DNA from: Pseudomonas fluorescens
GTDB lineage: Bacteria; Pseudomonadota; Gammaproteobacteria; Pseudomonadales; Pseudomonadaceae
Assembly (NCBI RefSeq): GCF_900215245.1
Contig: NZ_LT907842.1
Coordinates: forward strand, 1,302,001-1,366,000
Direction: 5' to 3'
DNA: 64,000 nt
How positions within the stretch are numbered: the stretch's first letter is position 1; each line of letters begins with the position of its first letter. The notes below the pieces were generated by a model. The model saw only the letters and a list, made by a program, of their open reading frames with translations, did no database searches and was not told where the DNA came from. The translations under genes and the position numbers were made by a program. This document shows, one piece after another, positions 39,751 to 49,838 of this stretch.

Positions 39751-40896
39751 TCAAACCTGCGCGATCCACTTGCGATGCGTGTGAATCGACATCAAAACCC
39801 CAAACGCTGACAGCAATGTCACCAGCGAAGTTCCGCCGTAGCTAATGAACGGCAACGGCACCCCAACCACCGGCAACAGGCCACTGACCATACCGATGTT
39901 GACGAAAACGTAAACAAAAAAAGTCATGGTCAGGCTGCCGGCAAGCAATTTACCGAACAGCGTCTGCGCTTGCGCGGTAATCACCAGCCCGCGACCAATC
40001 AACAGCAAATAAATCAGCAACAGCGCGCAAATGCCCACCAGGCCGAACTCTTCGCCCATTACCGCGATGATGAAGTCGGTGTGGCTCTCGGGCAAAAAGT
40101 CGAGGTGCGACTGAGTGCCCAGTAACCAGCCCTTACCAAATACACCGCCAGAGCCGATCGCGGCCTTGGACTGGATGATGTTCCAGCCGGTGCCGAGCGG
40201 GTCGCTCTCCGGGTCGAGGAACGTCAAGATCCGCTGCTTCTGGTAGTCGTGCATAAAGAAGAACCACATGGCCACGGCCACCGGGATGGCCGCAGCCAGC
40301 ACGCTGAGGATCCAGCGCCAGCGCAAACCGCCCATAAACAGCACGAACGCACCGCCCGCGAGGATCAGCAGCGAGGTGCCGAGGTCCGGCTGGCGCACGA
40401 TCAGAATGAATGGCACGCCGATCAGGATCAGGCTGATCCCGACGTGCTTGAGCTGTGGCGGCAAGGTGCGTTTGGACAGGTACCAGGCGATGGTCGCCGG
40501 CATCAGGATCTTCATGAATTCCGACGGCTGGAAGCGAATCACCCCTGGAATGTTGATCCAGCGCGTCGCGCCCATGGCGTTGTGGCCCATCACGTCCACC
40601 ACCACCAGCAGCAATACCCCGGCGACATAACCGAGTGGCACCCAGCGCGCCATGAAACGCGGCTCCAACTGGGCAATCACCACCATCGACAACAGACCCA
40701 GGCCGAACGATGAGGCCTGCTTGATCAACAGGTCCCAGTTCTTGCCGCTGGCCGAATAAAGGACGAACAGGCTGCCGGCGGCAAGGGTCAGCAGCAGGAT
40801 CAGCAACGGGCCATCAATGTGCAAACGCTGCAGCAACGTCGCACGCCGACGCATCACATCTTCGCTGGAGAGGATGCGGTCAAAATTACTCTTCAC
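39751..40896 (-). CDS. rodA: Rod-shape glycosyltransferase RodA
   Basis: This 381-residue SEDS-family peptidoglycan glycosyltransferase has about ten membrane helices. The start is a GTG at 40896 (VKSNFDRILSSEDVMRRR) inside the end of mrdA, giving an 11-base overlap. Family motifs include QPSEFMKILMPATIAWYLS, QPDLGTSLLI, and SYGGTSLVTLLSAFGVLMS near the C-terminus. RodA polymerises glycan strands for cell elongation together with its upstream partner PBP2. Confidence 0.94.
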   Translation of the reverse strand: MKSNFDRILSSEDVMRRRATLLQRLHIDGPLLILLLTLAAGSLFVLYSASGKNWDLLIKQASSFGLGLLSMVVIAQLEPRFMARWVPLGYVAGVLLLVVVDVMGHNAMGATRWINIPGVIRFQPSEFMKILMPATIAWYLSKRTLPPQLKHVGISLILIGVPFILIVRQPDLGTSLLILAGGAFVLFMGGLRWRWILSVLAAAIPVAVAMWFFFMHDYQKQRILTFLDPESDPLGTGWNIIQSKAAIGSGGVFGKGWLLGTQSHLDFLPESHTDFIIAVMGEEFGLVGICALLLIYLLLIGRGLVITAQAQTLFGKLLAGSLTMTFFVYVFVNIGMVSGLLPVVGVPLPFISYGGTSLVTLLSAFGVLMSIHTHRKWIAQV

Positions 40897-42784
40897 GGGC
40901 CGTAACCTCGGTGCTTGAAGGGGGGCCGCCATACTCGGGTTTGAGCCTGCCGTCGTCGGCCAACAGCCAGGCATCCATCACTTGACGCACCACGGGCGCT
41001 GCGACGCCGGAGCCGGACTCGCCGTTTTCAACCATCACCGCCACCACGATTTTCGGGTCGTCGGCCGGGGCAAACCCGACAAACAAGGCGTGGTCACGGT
41101 GGCGCTCTTGAACCTTGGAACGGTCATATTTCTCGCCCTGCTTGATCGCGACCACCTGGGCGGTACCGCTCTTGCCGGCAATCCGATACTGCGCGCCGAC
41201 CGCTGCCTTGCGCGCGGTACCACGGGCGCCGTGCATCACTTGCTGCATGCCGTGGTTGACCTTGGTCCAGTCGGACGGGTCGCGCAGCACGATGTCAGCA
41301 ATCGGGTTCTCATCCACAGGTTTCTCGCCCTCGATGGTCTTGGCCAGGTGCGGGCGGTTCCAGATGCCCTTGTTGGCCACCAGCGCCGTGGCCTGAGCCA
41401 GCTGCAGCGGCGTCGCCTGCATATAACCCTGGCCAATCCCGAGAATCAGGGTTTCACCCGGGAACCACGCCTGGCGACGGGTCGCGCGCTTCCACTCCCG
41501 CGACGGCATCAGGCCGGGGGATTCTTCGAACATGTCCAGGGAGACTTTCTGACCCAGGCCGAACTTGCCCATATAGGCAGATAGCCGGTCGATCCCCAGC
41601 TTGTGGGCCAGGTCATAAAAATAGGTGTCGTTGGAGCGCATGATCGCGGTATCCAGGTCGACATAGCCGTCACCGGTGCGGTTCCAGTTACGGTATTTGT
41701 GATCGTAGTTGGGCAGCATGTAGTAGCCCGGATCGTACACGCGGCTCGATGCGGTCACGACGCCCGAATCCAGGCCGGCAATCGCCACCGCCGGCTTGAT
41801 CGTCGAGCCTGGCGGATAGAGCCCGCGCAGCACGCGGTTGAACAGCGGTCGATCAACCGAATCACGCAGTTCGGCGTAGGCCTTGAAGCTGATTCCGGTC
41901 ACAAACAGGTTAGGGTCGAAACTCGGCTGACTGACCATCGCCAGCACTTCGCCGGTCTTCGGGTCCAGCGCCACCACGGCGCCACGCCGACCGCCGAGCG
42001 CCATCTCGGCCGCTTCCTGCAGCTTGATGTCCAGGCTCAGCACAATGTCCTTGCCCGGCACCGGGTCGGTGCGCTTGAGCACCCGCAGCACGCGGCCTCG
42101 GGCGTTGGTCTCGACTTCCTCGTAACCCACCTGGCCATGCAGCTCGGGCTCGTAGAAACGCTCGATACCGGTTTTGCCAATGTGGTGGGTGCCGCTGTAA
42201 TTCACCGGATCGAGGCTTTTCAGCTCTTTCTCGTTGATTCGGCCCATGTAGCCGACCGAATGGGCAAAATGCGCCCCTTGCGGATAATGCCGCACCAACT
42301 GCGCCACCACTTCCACACCGGGCAGCCGGAACTGGTTCACCGCGATCCGTGCGATCTGCTCTTCAGTCAGCTCAAACAGGATCGGCACCGGCTCGAAGGG
42401 CCGGCGCCCCTGCTTCATGCGTTTTTCGAAGATCACCCGGTCTTCCGGCGTCAGTTGCAGCACTTCGACGATGACATCGAGGATCTGCTGCCAGTCGCCG
42501 GAACGCTCACGGGTCATGCTCAGGCTGAAGCTGGGCCGGTTATCCGCGACCACCACGCCATTGCGGTCGAAAATCAGCCCACGGGTCGGCGGAATCGGCT
42601 GCACATGCACCCGATTGTTCTCCGACAGCGTGGAGTGATAGTCGTACTGGATCACCTGCAGGAAATACAGGCGCGCAATCAGCACCGCAATCAGACCCAC
42701 CACCAAAAACGCGCCGAAAATGACCCGCGAGCGCACCAGACGTGCGTCTTTCTCGTGGTCCTTGATGCGGATCGGCTGGGTCAT
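40886..42784 (-). CDS. mrdA: Penicillin-binding protein 2
   Basis: This 632-residue class B transpeptidase of the elongasome has a cytoplasmic N-terminus, one membrane helix (about 22-42), the PBP dimer domain (about 60-235) and a transpeptidase domain with S-x2-K (YPPGSTIKPAV, about residue 330), S-x-N (MRSNDTYFYDLA) and K-S/T-G (AGKSGTAQVVA). It cross-links glycan strands made by RodA, encoded just downstream and overlapping. rlmH precedes it by 15 bases. Confidence 0.95.
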   Translation of the reverse strand: MTQPIRIKDHEKDARLVRSRVIFGAFLVVGLIAVLIARLYFLQVIQYDYHSTLSENNRVHVQPIPPTRGLIFDRNGVVVADNRPSFSLSMTRERSGDWQQILDVIVEVLQLTPEDRVIFEKRMKQGRRPFEPVPILFELTEEQIARIAVNQFRLPGVEVVAQLVRHYPQGAHFAHSVGYMGRINEKELKSLDPVNYSGTHHIGKTGIERFYEPELHGQVGYEEVETNARGRVLRVLKRTDPVPGKDIVLSLDIKLQEAAEMALGGRRGAVVALDPKTGEVLAMVSQPSFDPNLFVTGISFKAYAELRDSVDRPLFNRVLRGLYPPGSTIKPAVAIAGLDSGVVTASSRVYDPGYYMLPNYDHKYRNWNRTGDGYVDLDTAIMRSNDTYFYDLAHKLGIDRLSAYMGKFGLGQKVSLDMFEESPGLMPSREWKRATRRQAWFPGETLILGIGQGYMQATPLQLAQATALVANKGIWNRPHLAKTIEGEKPVDENPIADIVLRDPSDWTKVNHGMQQVMHGARGTARKAAVGAQYRIAGKSGTAQVVAIKQGEKYDRSKVQERHRDHALFVGFAPADDPKIVVAVMVENGESGSGVAAPVVRQVMDAWLLADDGRLKPEYGGPPSSTEVTAREE

Positions 42785-42799
42785 CGGGAGGGGCGCAGA

Positions 42800-43267
42800 T
42801 TATTTGTGGTAAGGGTGCCCGGACAGAACTGTCCAGGCGCGATACAGCTGTTCACCGATCAGAATCCTTACCAACGGGTGCGGCAGCGTAAGTGCCGACA
42901 GCGACCAGCGCTGGTCCGCCCGTGCACAGACCTCCGGCGCCAGCCCTTCGGGACCGCCGACCATGAAGTTGACGGTGCGCGAATCCAGGCGCCAGCGGTC
43001 CAGTTCCACCGCCAACTGCTCGGTGCTCCAGGGCTTACCGTGCACCTCAAGGGTGACGATGCGCTCGTTGGGGCCGACCTTGGCCAACATGGCTTCGCCT
43101 TCCTGACGGATAAAGCGCGCCACGTCGGCATTCTTGCCCCGGGTGTTGAGCGGTATTTCCACCAGTTCCAGCGACAGCTCAGCGGGCAGACGCTTGGCAT
43201 ACTCATGCCAGCCTTCTTCCACCCACTTGGGCATGCGTGAACCGACAGCGATCAGACGCAGGCGCAC
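42800..43267 (-). CDS. rlmH: 23S rRNA pseudouridine(1915) N3-methyltransferase
   Basis: This 155-residue SPOUT methyltransferase methylates pseudouridine 1915 in helix 69 of 23S rRNA. The knot motifs are [12 protein letters not shown] and the C-terminal [22 protein letters not shown]. The length is standard. It follows rsfS by nine bases and precedes mrdA, as in most gammaproteobacteria. Confidence 0.96.
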
Positions 43268-43276
43268 AGCCGTTCC

Positions 43277-43771
43277 TTATTCCTGGTCTTTGTTGAGCTT
43301 GTCGAAGTGCGCGTGGCCCACTTCCGGGCTGTGGTGCTTGCCATCAGCGGCACGGCTCTGCTCGGCGCCTTTCCACAGACGCTCCAGGTCGTAGAACTGA
43401 CGGGCGTTGGAAGTCATCATGTGAACGATCACGTCGTCCATGTCCAGCAGTACCCAGTCGCTGTCGCCCTTGCCTTCTTCACCCAGCGGCTTCACGCCTT
43501 GGGCTTTGACGGCTTCGCGAACCTTGTCCAGCATCGCGCCGATCTGGCGGTTGGAGGTACCGGTGGCGATGATCATGAAGTCGGTGATGCTCTGCTTGTC
43601 GCGCACGTCCAGAATCTGGATGTCCTGGGCCTTAACATCTTCCAGGGCAGCCACGGCGACTTTTACCAGCTCTTCGCCAGCCAGTTCAGGGCCGGTGTGC
43701 GCTTCAACTGGCAGCGGGGCGCTTTTGAACGTGCCTTTGCGCTTAACTTTGCTTACGTCTTTGTTCGTCAT
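43277..43771 (-). CDS. rsfS: Ribosomal silencing factor RsfS
   Basis: This 164-residue protein binds uL14 and blocks subunit joining in slow growth. The RsfS core runs from about 35 to 140 (QDIQILDVRDKQSITDFMIIATGTSNRQI and DSDWVLLDMDDVIVHMM). Family members are usually near 105-120 residues; this one has a basic N-terminal extension (MTNKDVSKVKRKGTFKS) and a C-terminal tail (SPEVGHAHFDKLNK), common in Pseudomonas. The start could lie internally, but no better start is visible. Confidence 0.94.
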   Translation of the reverse strand: MTNKDVSKVKRKGTFKSAPLPVEAHTGPELAGEELVKVAVAALEDVKAQDIQILDVRDKQSITDFMIIATGTSNRQIGAMLDKVREAVKAQGVKPLGEEGKGDSDWVLLDMDDVIVHMMTSNARQFYDLERLWKGAEQSRAADGKHHSPEVGHAHFDKLNKDQE

Positions 43772-43840
43772 ATAAAACTCGTTTTGCTCGTATGTTCGGG
43801 CGCTCGCTGCACGATTGTTCGTGCGTTCAAGCGCGCCTTT

Positions 43841-44485
43841 TCAGTTCGACGCACGGTAAAGTCCGTGCGCATCGATGTAGGCCAGGACCGCGTCAGGCAC
43901 CAGGAAACGTACCGACTTCCCGCTGGCCAGCAGTTGACGGATCTGGGTGGCGGACACCGCAAGCGGGGTCTGCCAGACGAATGCAATATTCCCGTTCGGC
44001 CCGGTCAGGGCCAAGGGGTCACTTACCGACCGCGCGGCCAGCAGGTTGCGCAAGGCATCCGGCGGTTCGCTGTCGGCATCCGGGCGTTGCAAAACCAGGA
44101 TGTGGCAATGCTGGAGGAGTTCCTCCCAGCGATGCCAAGAGGGCAGGCCGCAAAATGCGTCCCAGCCCAAAAGCAGAAACAACTGGTCATCCGCGGCCAA
44201 CTCGGCACGCATCAGTTCCAGGGTATCGACAGTGTAGGACGGTTTATCGCGTTTGAGCTCGCGGTCGTCCACCACCAGCGGCGCAATCCCGTCTACGGCG
44301 AGGCGCACCATTTCCAGGCGCTGCTGCGCAGACACCTGCGGCGTATCGCGATGCGGCGGCCGTGCATTGGGTGCCAGGCGCAGCTCATCCAGCGCGAGGG
44401 CATCCGCGACTTCCAGGGCACTGCGCAAATGGCCGATGTGCACGGGGTCGAAGGTACCGCCGAGCAGCCCGATGCGTTTAGCCAT
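43841..44485 (-). CDS. nadD: Nicotinate-nucleotide adenylyltransferase
   Basis: This 214-residue enzyme makes deamido-NAD from nicotinate mononucleotide and ATP. The nucleotidyltransferase motif [15 protein letters not shown] is at the N-terminus and [14 protein letters not shown] (the ISxTxxR site) near residue 165. The ATG at 44485 shares a base with the proA stop (TGATGG), which implies coupled translation. Confidence 0.95.
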   Translation of the reverse strand: MAKRIGLLGGTFDPVHIGHLRSALEVADALALDELRLAPNARPPHRDTPQVSAQQRLEMVRLAVDGIAPLVVDDRELKRDKPSYTVDTLELMRAELAADDQLFLLLGWDAFCGLPSWHRWEELLQHCHILVLQRPDADSEPPDALRNLLAARSVSDPLALTGPNGNIAFVWQTPLAVSATQIRQLLASGKSVRFLVPDAVLAYIDAHGLYRASN

Positions 44486-45750
44486 CAAGTGCGCACATGA
44501 CCGTCGCCGAACACCACGTACTTCTCGCTGGTCAGGCCTTCCAGGCCAACCGGGCCGCGTGCGTGGAGCTTGTCGGTGGAGATGCCGATCTCCGCCCCCA
44601 GGCCATACTCGAAGCCGTCGGCAAACCGCGTCGAAGCGTTGACCATCACCGAAGCGGAATCCACTTCGTTGAGGAAACGCCGGGCGTCGCTGAAATGCTC
44701 GGAAACAATAGCGTCGGTGTGCTTGGAGCCGTACGTGTTGATGTGTTCGATGGCCTGGTCCAGATCGTCGACGATCTTGATCGACAGGATCGGCGCCGTG
44801 TACTCGGTGTACCAGTCTTCTTCGGTCGCCTCGATCACGTCCGCACCGAGCAGCGCCCGGGTACGCTCACAACCGCGCAATTCCACACCCTTGTCCCGGT
44901 AGATGGCAGCCAGCGGCGGCAGCACGCGATCGGCAATGCCGACGTGCACCAGCAGGGTTTCCATGGTGTTGCAGGGGGCATAGCGGTGGGTCTTGGCGTT
45001 GTCGGCGATGCGGATCGCCTTGTCGATATCGGCGGCGACGTCGATGAACACGTGGCACACGCCGTCGAGGTGCTTGATCACAGGCACTTTGGCATCACGG
45101 CTGACGCGCTCAATCAGGCCCTTGCCACCGCGTGGCACGATCACGTCGACAAATTCCGGCATGGTGATCAGCGCGCCTACGGCGGCGCGATCGGTGGTTT
45201 CCACCACCTGCACCACTTCGGCCGGCAACTCGGCCACGGCCAGGCCCTGCTGAATGCACGCGGCAATGGCGCGGTTGGAATTGATCGCCTCGGAACCGCC
45301 ACGCAAGATGGTCGCGTTGCCCGACTTGAGGCACAGGCTCGCAGCGTCGATGGTCACATTCGGGCGCGACTCATAAATAATGCCGATCACGCCCAGGGGC
45401 ACGCGCATTTTGCCCACCTGAATGCCGGATGGCAGGTAGCGCATATCGCGGATTTCACCGATGGGGTCAGGCAGCTTGGCCACCTGACGCAGGCCTTCGA
45501 TCATGTCGTCGATACGCGCCGGCGTCAGCGCCAGGCGGTCCAGCAGGGCTGGCTCGAGGCCATTGGCGCGGCCATTGGCCAGGTCCCGTTCGTTAGCGAC
45601 CGCCAACTCGGAGCGCGAAGCATCCAGAGCATCGGCGGCGGCCAACAGGGCGCGGTTCTTCTGCGCAGTGCTCGCACGGGCGATCAACCGCGAGGCCTGC
45701 CGGGCAGCGCGACCCAGGCGGGTCATGTAGTCAAGAACGGACTCAGTCAT
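44485..45750 (-). CDS. proA: Gamma-glutamyl phosphate reductase
   Basis: This 421-residue enzyme of the aldehyde dehydrogenase fold makes glutamate-5-semialdehyde from glutamyl phosphate in proline synthesis. The catalytic Cys lies in [13 protein letters not shown] (about residue 280), and [12 protein letters not shown] and [14 protein letters not shown] are family motifs. It is the first gene of the long minus-strand run that continues through nadD, rsfS and the elongasome genes. The 175 bases to the divergent mpg start should hold the promoters. Confidence 0.96.
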   Translation of the reverse strand: MTESVLDYMTRLGRAARQASRLIARASTAQKNRALLAAADALDASRSELAVANERDLANGRANGLEPALLDRLALTPARIDDMIEGLRQVAKLPDPIGEIRDMRYLPSGIQVGKMRVPLGVIGIIYESRPNVTIDAASLCLKSGNATILRGGSEAINSNRAIAACIQQGLAVAELPAEVVQVVETTDRAAVGALITMPEFVDVIVPRGGKGLIERVSRDAKVPVIKHLDGVCHVFIDVAADIDKAIRIADNAKTHRYAPCNTMETLLVHVGIADRVLPPLAAIYRDKGVELRGCERTRALLGADVIEATEEDWYTEYTAPILSIKIVDDLDQAIEHINTYGSKHTDAIVSEHFSDARRFLNEVDSASVMVNASTRFADGFEYGLGAEIGISTDKLHARGPVGLEGLTSEKYVVFGDGHVRT

Positions 45751-45925
45751 GGTCAGGGAGTCTTGGCAAAGAGGAAAGCGGCAGATTATAGCTGTGACGC
45801 CGCCTGACTGACAGCGGTGAGGGGCGGATGGTCGAAATGAACTGTAAAAACCTGGGGTTCAGCCGTAATTAAGGCGGGAGTTGTTATTATTCCGTCACAT
45901 TTAGCCGTATTAACCCCAGACAGCC

Positions 45926-46609
45926 ATGCCCAGTTTTGCTCCGCAGCCCACCGCCAGCGCCCTGCCCGACCGTTTCTTCGACCGTGACGCGCAAGTTCTT
46001 GCGCGAGAACTACTCGGAAAAGTCATACGTCATCGCGTCGGCGATATCTGGCTTTGCGCGCGAATTATTGAAACCGAAGCCTATTACGTGGCCGAAAAAG
46101 GCAGCCATGCATCGCTTGGCTACACAGAAAAGCGTAAGGCTTTGTTTCTGGATGGCGGTCACATCTACATGTACTACGCCCGTGGTGGTGATTCGCTGAA
46201 CTTCAGCGCTCACGGCCCCGGCAATGCGGTGCTGATCAAATCGGCTTATCCGTGGGTCGATGAGGTGTCCGGCCCGGCCAGCCTGGCGCAGATGCTGCTC
46301 AACAACCCGGACGCCAATGGCCATCCGCGCCCATCGCAAAAGCTCTGCGCCGGCCAAACGCTGCTGTGCAAAGCCCTGGGCCTGAAAGTGCCGGTGTGGG
46401 ATGCCAAGCGCTTCGATCAGGAACGGCTGTTTGTTGAAGACGTAGGCCAAACCCCGACACAGATCATCCAGACCACCCGCCTGGGCATCCCCAGCGGGCG
46501 CGATGAACACCTGATGTACCGCTTCGTCGATGCTGGCTATGCGCCTTATTGCACCCGGAACCCACTGCGCCGGGGCCAGGTCGAAGGTCGTGATTATTTT
46601 TTGATTTGA
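45926..46609 (+). CDS. mpg: DNA-3-methyladenine glycosylase (AAG/MPG type)
   Basis: This 227-residue base-excision repair enzyme removes alkylated purines. The AAG fold is shown by RFFDRDAQVLARELLGKVIRH, the catalytic Glu in RIIETEAYYVAEKGSHAS and YMYYARGGDSLNFSAHGPG, which contributes the substrate pocket. It differs from the usual ending VLIRAxEP by VLIKSAYPWVDE. The gene is single and divergent from proA. The AidB-like gene at 11378 is another possible alkylation-related gene but is far away. Confidence 0.93.
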   Translation: MPSFAPQPTASALPDRFFDRDAQVLARELLGKVIRHRVGDIWLCARIIETEAYYVAEKGSHASLGYTEKRKALFLDGGHIYMYYARGGDSLNFSAHGPGNAVLIKSAYPWVDEVSGPASLAQMLLNNPDANGHPRPSQKLCAGQTLLCKALGLKVPVWDAKRFDQERLFVEDVGQTPTQIIQTTRLGIPSGRDEHLMYRFVDAGYAPYCTRNPLRRGQVEGRDYFLI

Positions 46610-46688
46610 ATTGAATTGAACAGTGAGACCGGCCGCGCAACGGGGCCACTGACTCAGGTTATGTCTTGCATAAATGGAGTGACGTTTT

Positions 46689-48005
46689 ATGGGCCAATGG
46701 CTCGATAGCATTACCGGCTGGCTCACACTGAACCCCGAATGGCTGGCGGTGGCGGTATTTATCGTCGCGTGCGTTGAATGCCTGGCCATCGCCGGTCTGA
46801 TCGTGCCAGGCACCGTCTTGCTGTTTGCCATTGCGGCCCTGGCCGGCAGCGGCGCGCTGTCGCTGAGTGAAACCTTGCTGCTGGGCTTTCTCGGCGGTTT
46901 GCTTGGCGACGGGGTTTCCTACTACCTGGGCCGACACTTCCATCAGAACATCCGGCGTTTGCCCGGTTTACGCCACCACCCGGAATGGATGAACGGCGCC
47001 GAAACCTACTTCCACAAATACGGCATCGCCAGCCTGCTGGTCGGGCGTTTCATCGGCCCGCTGCGCCCCATGCTGCCGATGGTGGCGGGCATGTGCGATA
47101 TGCCGTTCCCACGGTTTGCCGCCGTCAGCGTGCTGGCCGCCGCCGGTTGGTCGGTGGCCTACCTGCTGCCAGGCTGGGCCACCGGCGCCGCGTTCCGCCT
47201 GCCGCTGCCGGAAGGTTTCTGGCTGGAAGCCGGGATTGTTGCCGGGTGTATCGCGGTGTTGCTGGGTTTGAGCTTGAACAGCAGCCTGCGCGGCCATCGT
47301 CGCGCCACTGTGTGGGTCGGTGGCGCCAGCCTGACCTTGTTGATCGCCCTGTTTATCGGTTATCCCCACCTCAACCACTTCGACCAGGGCCTCAGTGCGC
47401 TGGTGCAGGAGCACCGCAGCCCGTGGCTGGACGAGGTGATGGTGCGGATTACCCAACTGGGTGAGTTCAGGAAGATGTTTATCGCCAGCGCGATTTTCAC
47501 TGGCCTGCTGCTGGTGGCGCGGCAATGGCGGCATGCCGTGTTCGTCGGCGCCACCTTGGCGGGGGCGGCGGTGATCAACACCGGCACCAAACTGTTTTTT
47601 GCCCGTGGTCGACCGGAAATCCTCACGGACCCACTGACCAGCTTCAGCATGCCCAGCGGCCACGCCTCCGGCGCCTTTGCGTTTTTCCTGGCGCTGGCGG
47701 TGCTGGCCGGTCGCGGCCAACCCACGCGGTTGCGCCTGACCTGGATGCTGCTGGGCTGTATTCCGGCCGCCTTCATTGCGCTGTCGCGAGTTTACCTTGG
47801 CGCACATTGGCCGACGGACATCCTCGCTGGCACGCTGCTGGCGATGACGGTGTGCGCGTTCAGCCTGGCCGTCATCCAGTATCGCAGCCCGCTGCCGGCC
47901 ATGCCGCAGAAAACCTGGTGGCTGCTGCTTCCGGTGCTGCTGGCAGTGCTGAGCTTTATCGCCCTCACCGGCACCCCGCACGCCTTGTTGCGCTACGCCT
48001 ATTGA
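46689..48005 (+). CDS. DedA-PAP2 fusion membrane protein
   Basis: This 438-residue protein joins two membrane domains. Residues about 1-175 form a DedA/SNARE-associated domain (GLIVPGTVLLFAIAALAG, GDGVSYYLGRHF, GRFIGPLRPMLPMVAGM). Residues about 230-410 form a PAP2 phosphatase with the three motifs KLFFARGRP, PSGH and SRVYLGAHWPTD complete. DedA proteins move phospholipids or polyprenyl phosphates across the membrane, and PAP2 enzymes dephosphorylate such lipids, so the fusion suggests coupled dephosphorylation and flipping, possibly of undecaprenyl pyrophosphate. That function is inferred. It overlaps the end of the convergent LON-domain gene by seven bases. Confidence 0.9.
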   Translation: MGQWLDSITGWLTLNPEWLAVAVFIVACVECLAIAGLIVPGTVLLFAIAALAGSGALSLSETLLLGFLGGLLGDGVSYYLGRHFHQNIRRLPGLRHHPEWMNGAETYFHKYGIASLLVGRFIGPLRPMLPMVAGMCDMPFPRFAAVSVLAAAGWSVAYLLPGWATGAAFRLPLPEGFWLEAGIVAGCIAVLLGLSLNSSLRGHRRATVWVGGASLTLLIALFIGYPHLNHFDQGLSALVQEHRSPWLDEVMVRITQLGEFRKMFIASAIFTGLLLVARQWRHAVFVGATLAGAAVINTGTKLFFARGRPEILTDPLTSFSMPSGHASGAFAFFLALAVLAGRGQPTRLRLTWMLLGCIPAAFIALSRVYLGAHWPTDILAGTLLAMTVCAFSLAVIQYRSPLPAMPQKTWWLLLPVLLAVLSFIALTGTPHALLRYAY

Positions 48006-48592
48006 GTGAACAGTTCGCCCTGCAATTCGTCGAGCAACATCTGGATCGCATCCAGCCGTTGCTGCGGATCATCGAGTTGCAGCAGGTCGATCTTGTCGGC
48101 CTCGGTGAACGGCAGCAGGTACGCGAGCTGATTGCCCAGGGCTTGCTGGCCGTCGGCGTGGGTGCCCATGTCCAGCGAGGCGACCATCGGATGCTCGGCC
48201 AGGGCCTGAAGCAACGCCAACAGGTCGGCATCCTCTTCTTCCAAAGGCTGGTCTGGCACTTCTTCGAGCCATTGCACCTCGGCCACCAGCAACTGGTCCT
48301 TCTGCACCCCCGCGTCACGCACACGAAACCTTCGCCCACCTTCAACGCGAATCCCCAGCAGGCCATTATCCTGTTGTTTGAAATCGCGGATCAGCGCTTC
48401 ACAGCCGATCAGTGCATAGCCGTCCGGGGCCACGCCCACTTCCCTGCCGTCGAGGATGCACACCACGCCAAAGCTTTCGCCCTTTTTCATGCAGCGGCTG
48501 ATCATGTCCAGGTAGCGCGCCTCGAACAGTTGCAAATCGAGGGTGCAGCCAGGGAACAGCACGGTATTGAGCGGGAACAGCGCCAGACTCAT
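47999..48592 (-). CDS. LON peptidase substrate-binding domain protein
   Basis: This 197-residue protein consists of the N-terminal substrate-binding domain of Lon protease alone (LALFPLNTVLFPGCTLDLQLFEARYLDMI, FGVVCI), followed by a helical region. No AAA+ or protease domain is present. Such stand-alone LON-domain proteins are common in Pseudomonas, with unknown function. A good ribosome binding site (AAGGA) precedes the ATG at 48592. It lies downstream of the cidB-like gene on the same strand. Confidence 0.88.
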   Translation of the reverse strand: MSLALFPLNTVLFPGCTLDLQLFEARYLDMISRCMKKGESFGVVCILDGREVGVAPDGYALIGCEALIRDFKQQDNGLLGIRVEGGRRFRVRDAGVQKDQLLVAEVQWLEEVPDQPLEEEDADLLALLQALAEHPMVASLDMGTHADGQQALGNQLAYLLPFTEADKIDLLQLDDPQQRLDAIQMLLDELQGELFTQ

Positions 48593-48613
48593 AAAGGTTT
48601 CCTTAAACCCGGT

Positions 48614-49330
48614 TTAAACGATCACGGACACGGCGAGCGGCAGAAAAACCGCCGTGGCCACACCCATCAGACTCATGGCCAGCGCCGCAAAGGCGCCGCA
48701 CTCTTCGCTTTCCTGCAAGGCCACCGACGTGCCGACGGCGTGGGCGGTCATGCCCAGGGCCATGCCGCGCGCCTCAGGGCTGTGCACGCCCAACCGTGAC
48801 AGGTACGCCGGGCCGATCATCGCGCCGATCACGCCGGTAATCAGCACGAACACGGCGGCCAGCGCGGCCACGCCGCCGATCTGCTCGGCCACCAGCATGG
48901 CTATCGGTGAGGTGACCGACTTGGGCGCCATGGTCATCAGCATCCGATGTTCGGCGCCAAACCCCCAGCCCAGCAAGACGCACAAACCGGTGGCCAACAC
49001 ACCGCCTATCACCAGCGTAGTAAAAATCGGCCAGAACAATTGGCGAATCCTGCGCAGGTTCAAAAAGAGCGGCACCGCCAGGGCCACGGTTGCAGGACCG
49101 AGCAGGATGCCCATGATCTCGGTGCTCTTGCGGTACTCGGCGTAAGTCAGGCCGCAGGAGAGCAAGACGCCGATGACCAGCAGCATGGACACCAGGACCG
49201 GTTGCAGGAAGATCCAGCGGGTTTTCTCGAACGCCGCCAGCACCAGTTGATAGGCGCCAAGGGTGATACCGATGCCGAACAGCGGGTGATGAATCACTGC
49301 CGTCCATGCGCCGTGCCAGTCGACGGTCAT
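48614..49330 (-). CDS. CidB/LrgB family membrane protein
   Basis: This 238-residue protein has about seven membrane helices and the family motif region MAPKSVTSPIAMLVAEQIGG, which identifies the LrgB/CidB family. With CidA/LrgA it forms a holin/antiholin-like or export pair linked to autolysis and pyruvate or metabolite transport in other bacteria. Its ATG overlaps the stop of the cidA-like gene by four bases (ATGA). Confidence 0.9.
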   Translation of the reverse strand: MTVDWHGAWTAVIHHPLFGIGITLGAYQLVLAAFEKTRWIFLQPVLVSMLLVIGVLLSCGLTYAEYRKSTEIMGILLGPATVALAVPLFLNLRRIRQLFWPIFTTLVIGGVLATGLCVLLGWGFGAEHRMLMTMAPKSVTSPIAMLVAEQIGGVAALAAVFVLITGVIGAMIGPAYLSRLGVHSPEARGMALGMTAHAVGTSVALQESEECGAFAALAMSLMGVATAVFLPLAVSVIV

Positions 49331-49680
49331 TGATCCTCCTCCTTGCGCTTGACCATGGACTGCATGAGTACGCCGACAACGCCCATGGCAATCACCAGCG
49401 ACAACACCAGTGCGCCGATGATGGCCCAGAAGTCTGCGGCAATGTCCTTGGCATACACCATCACGCCCACCGCCGGCGGCACCAGCAGCAACGGCAAATA
49501 ACGCAACAGACTGCTGGCGGCCAGGCTCAAGGGTTCGCCGACTTCACCGCGCCAGATCAGAAACCCCAGCATCAACAGCAAGCCGATGATCGGCCCCGGC
49601 AGCACCGGCAACAGCAAATGATTGATGGCGGTGCCCATCAATTGAAACAGCACCAGCCATGTCAGGCCACGTAACAGCAT
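49327..49680 (-). CDS. CidA/LrgA family holin-like protein
   Basis: This 117-residue protein has four predicted membrane helices. The family signature is LPGPIIGLLLMLGFL followed by LRYLPLLLVPPAVGVMVY. It is the first gene of a two-gene operon with the CidB-like protein and has GGGGAGAG before the ATG. The 158 bases to the divergent MaoC gene hold the promoters. Confidence 0.9.
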   Translation of the reverse strand: MLLRGLTWLVLFQLMGTAINHLLLPVLPGPIIGLLLMLGFLIWRGEVGEPLSLAASSLLRYLPLLLVPPAVGVMVYAKDIAADFWAIIGALVLSLVIAMGVVGVLMQSMVKRKEEDQ

Positions 49681-49838
49681 GCGTTCTCTCCCCCTCGACG
49701 CTCGCCCGCATTATAAGCACGCCCGCTCTATGCGCCGGCATTCGCCAAAAGCATGGTGGGTTGACCGGGCTGGTTGCCCATGATGATCTAAGATGGAATT
49801 CGCACATCTAAAAAAACGATGAACCAAGGAGAGTCGCA

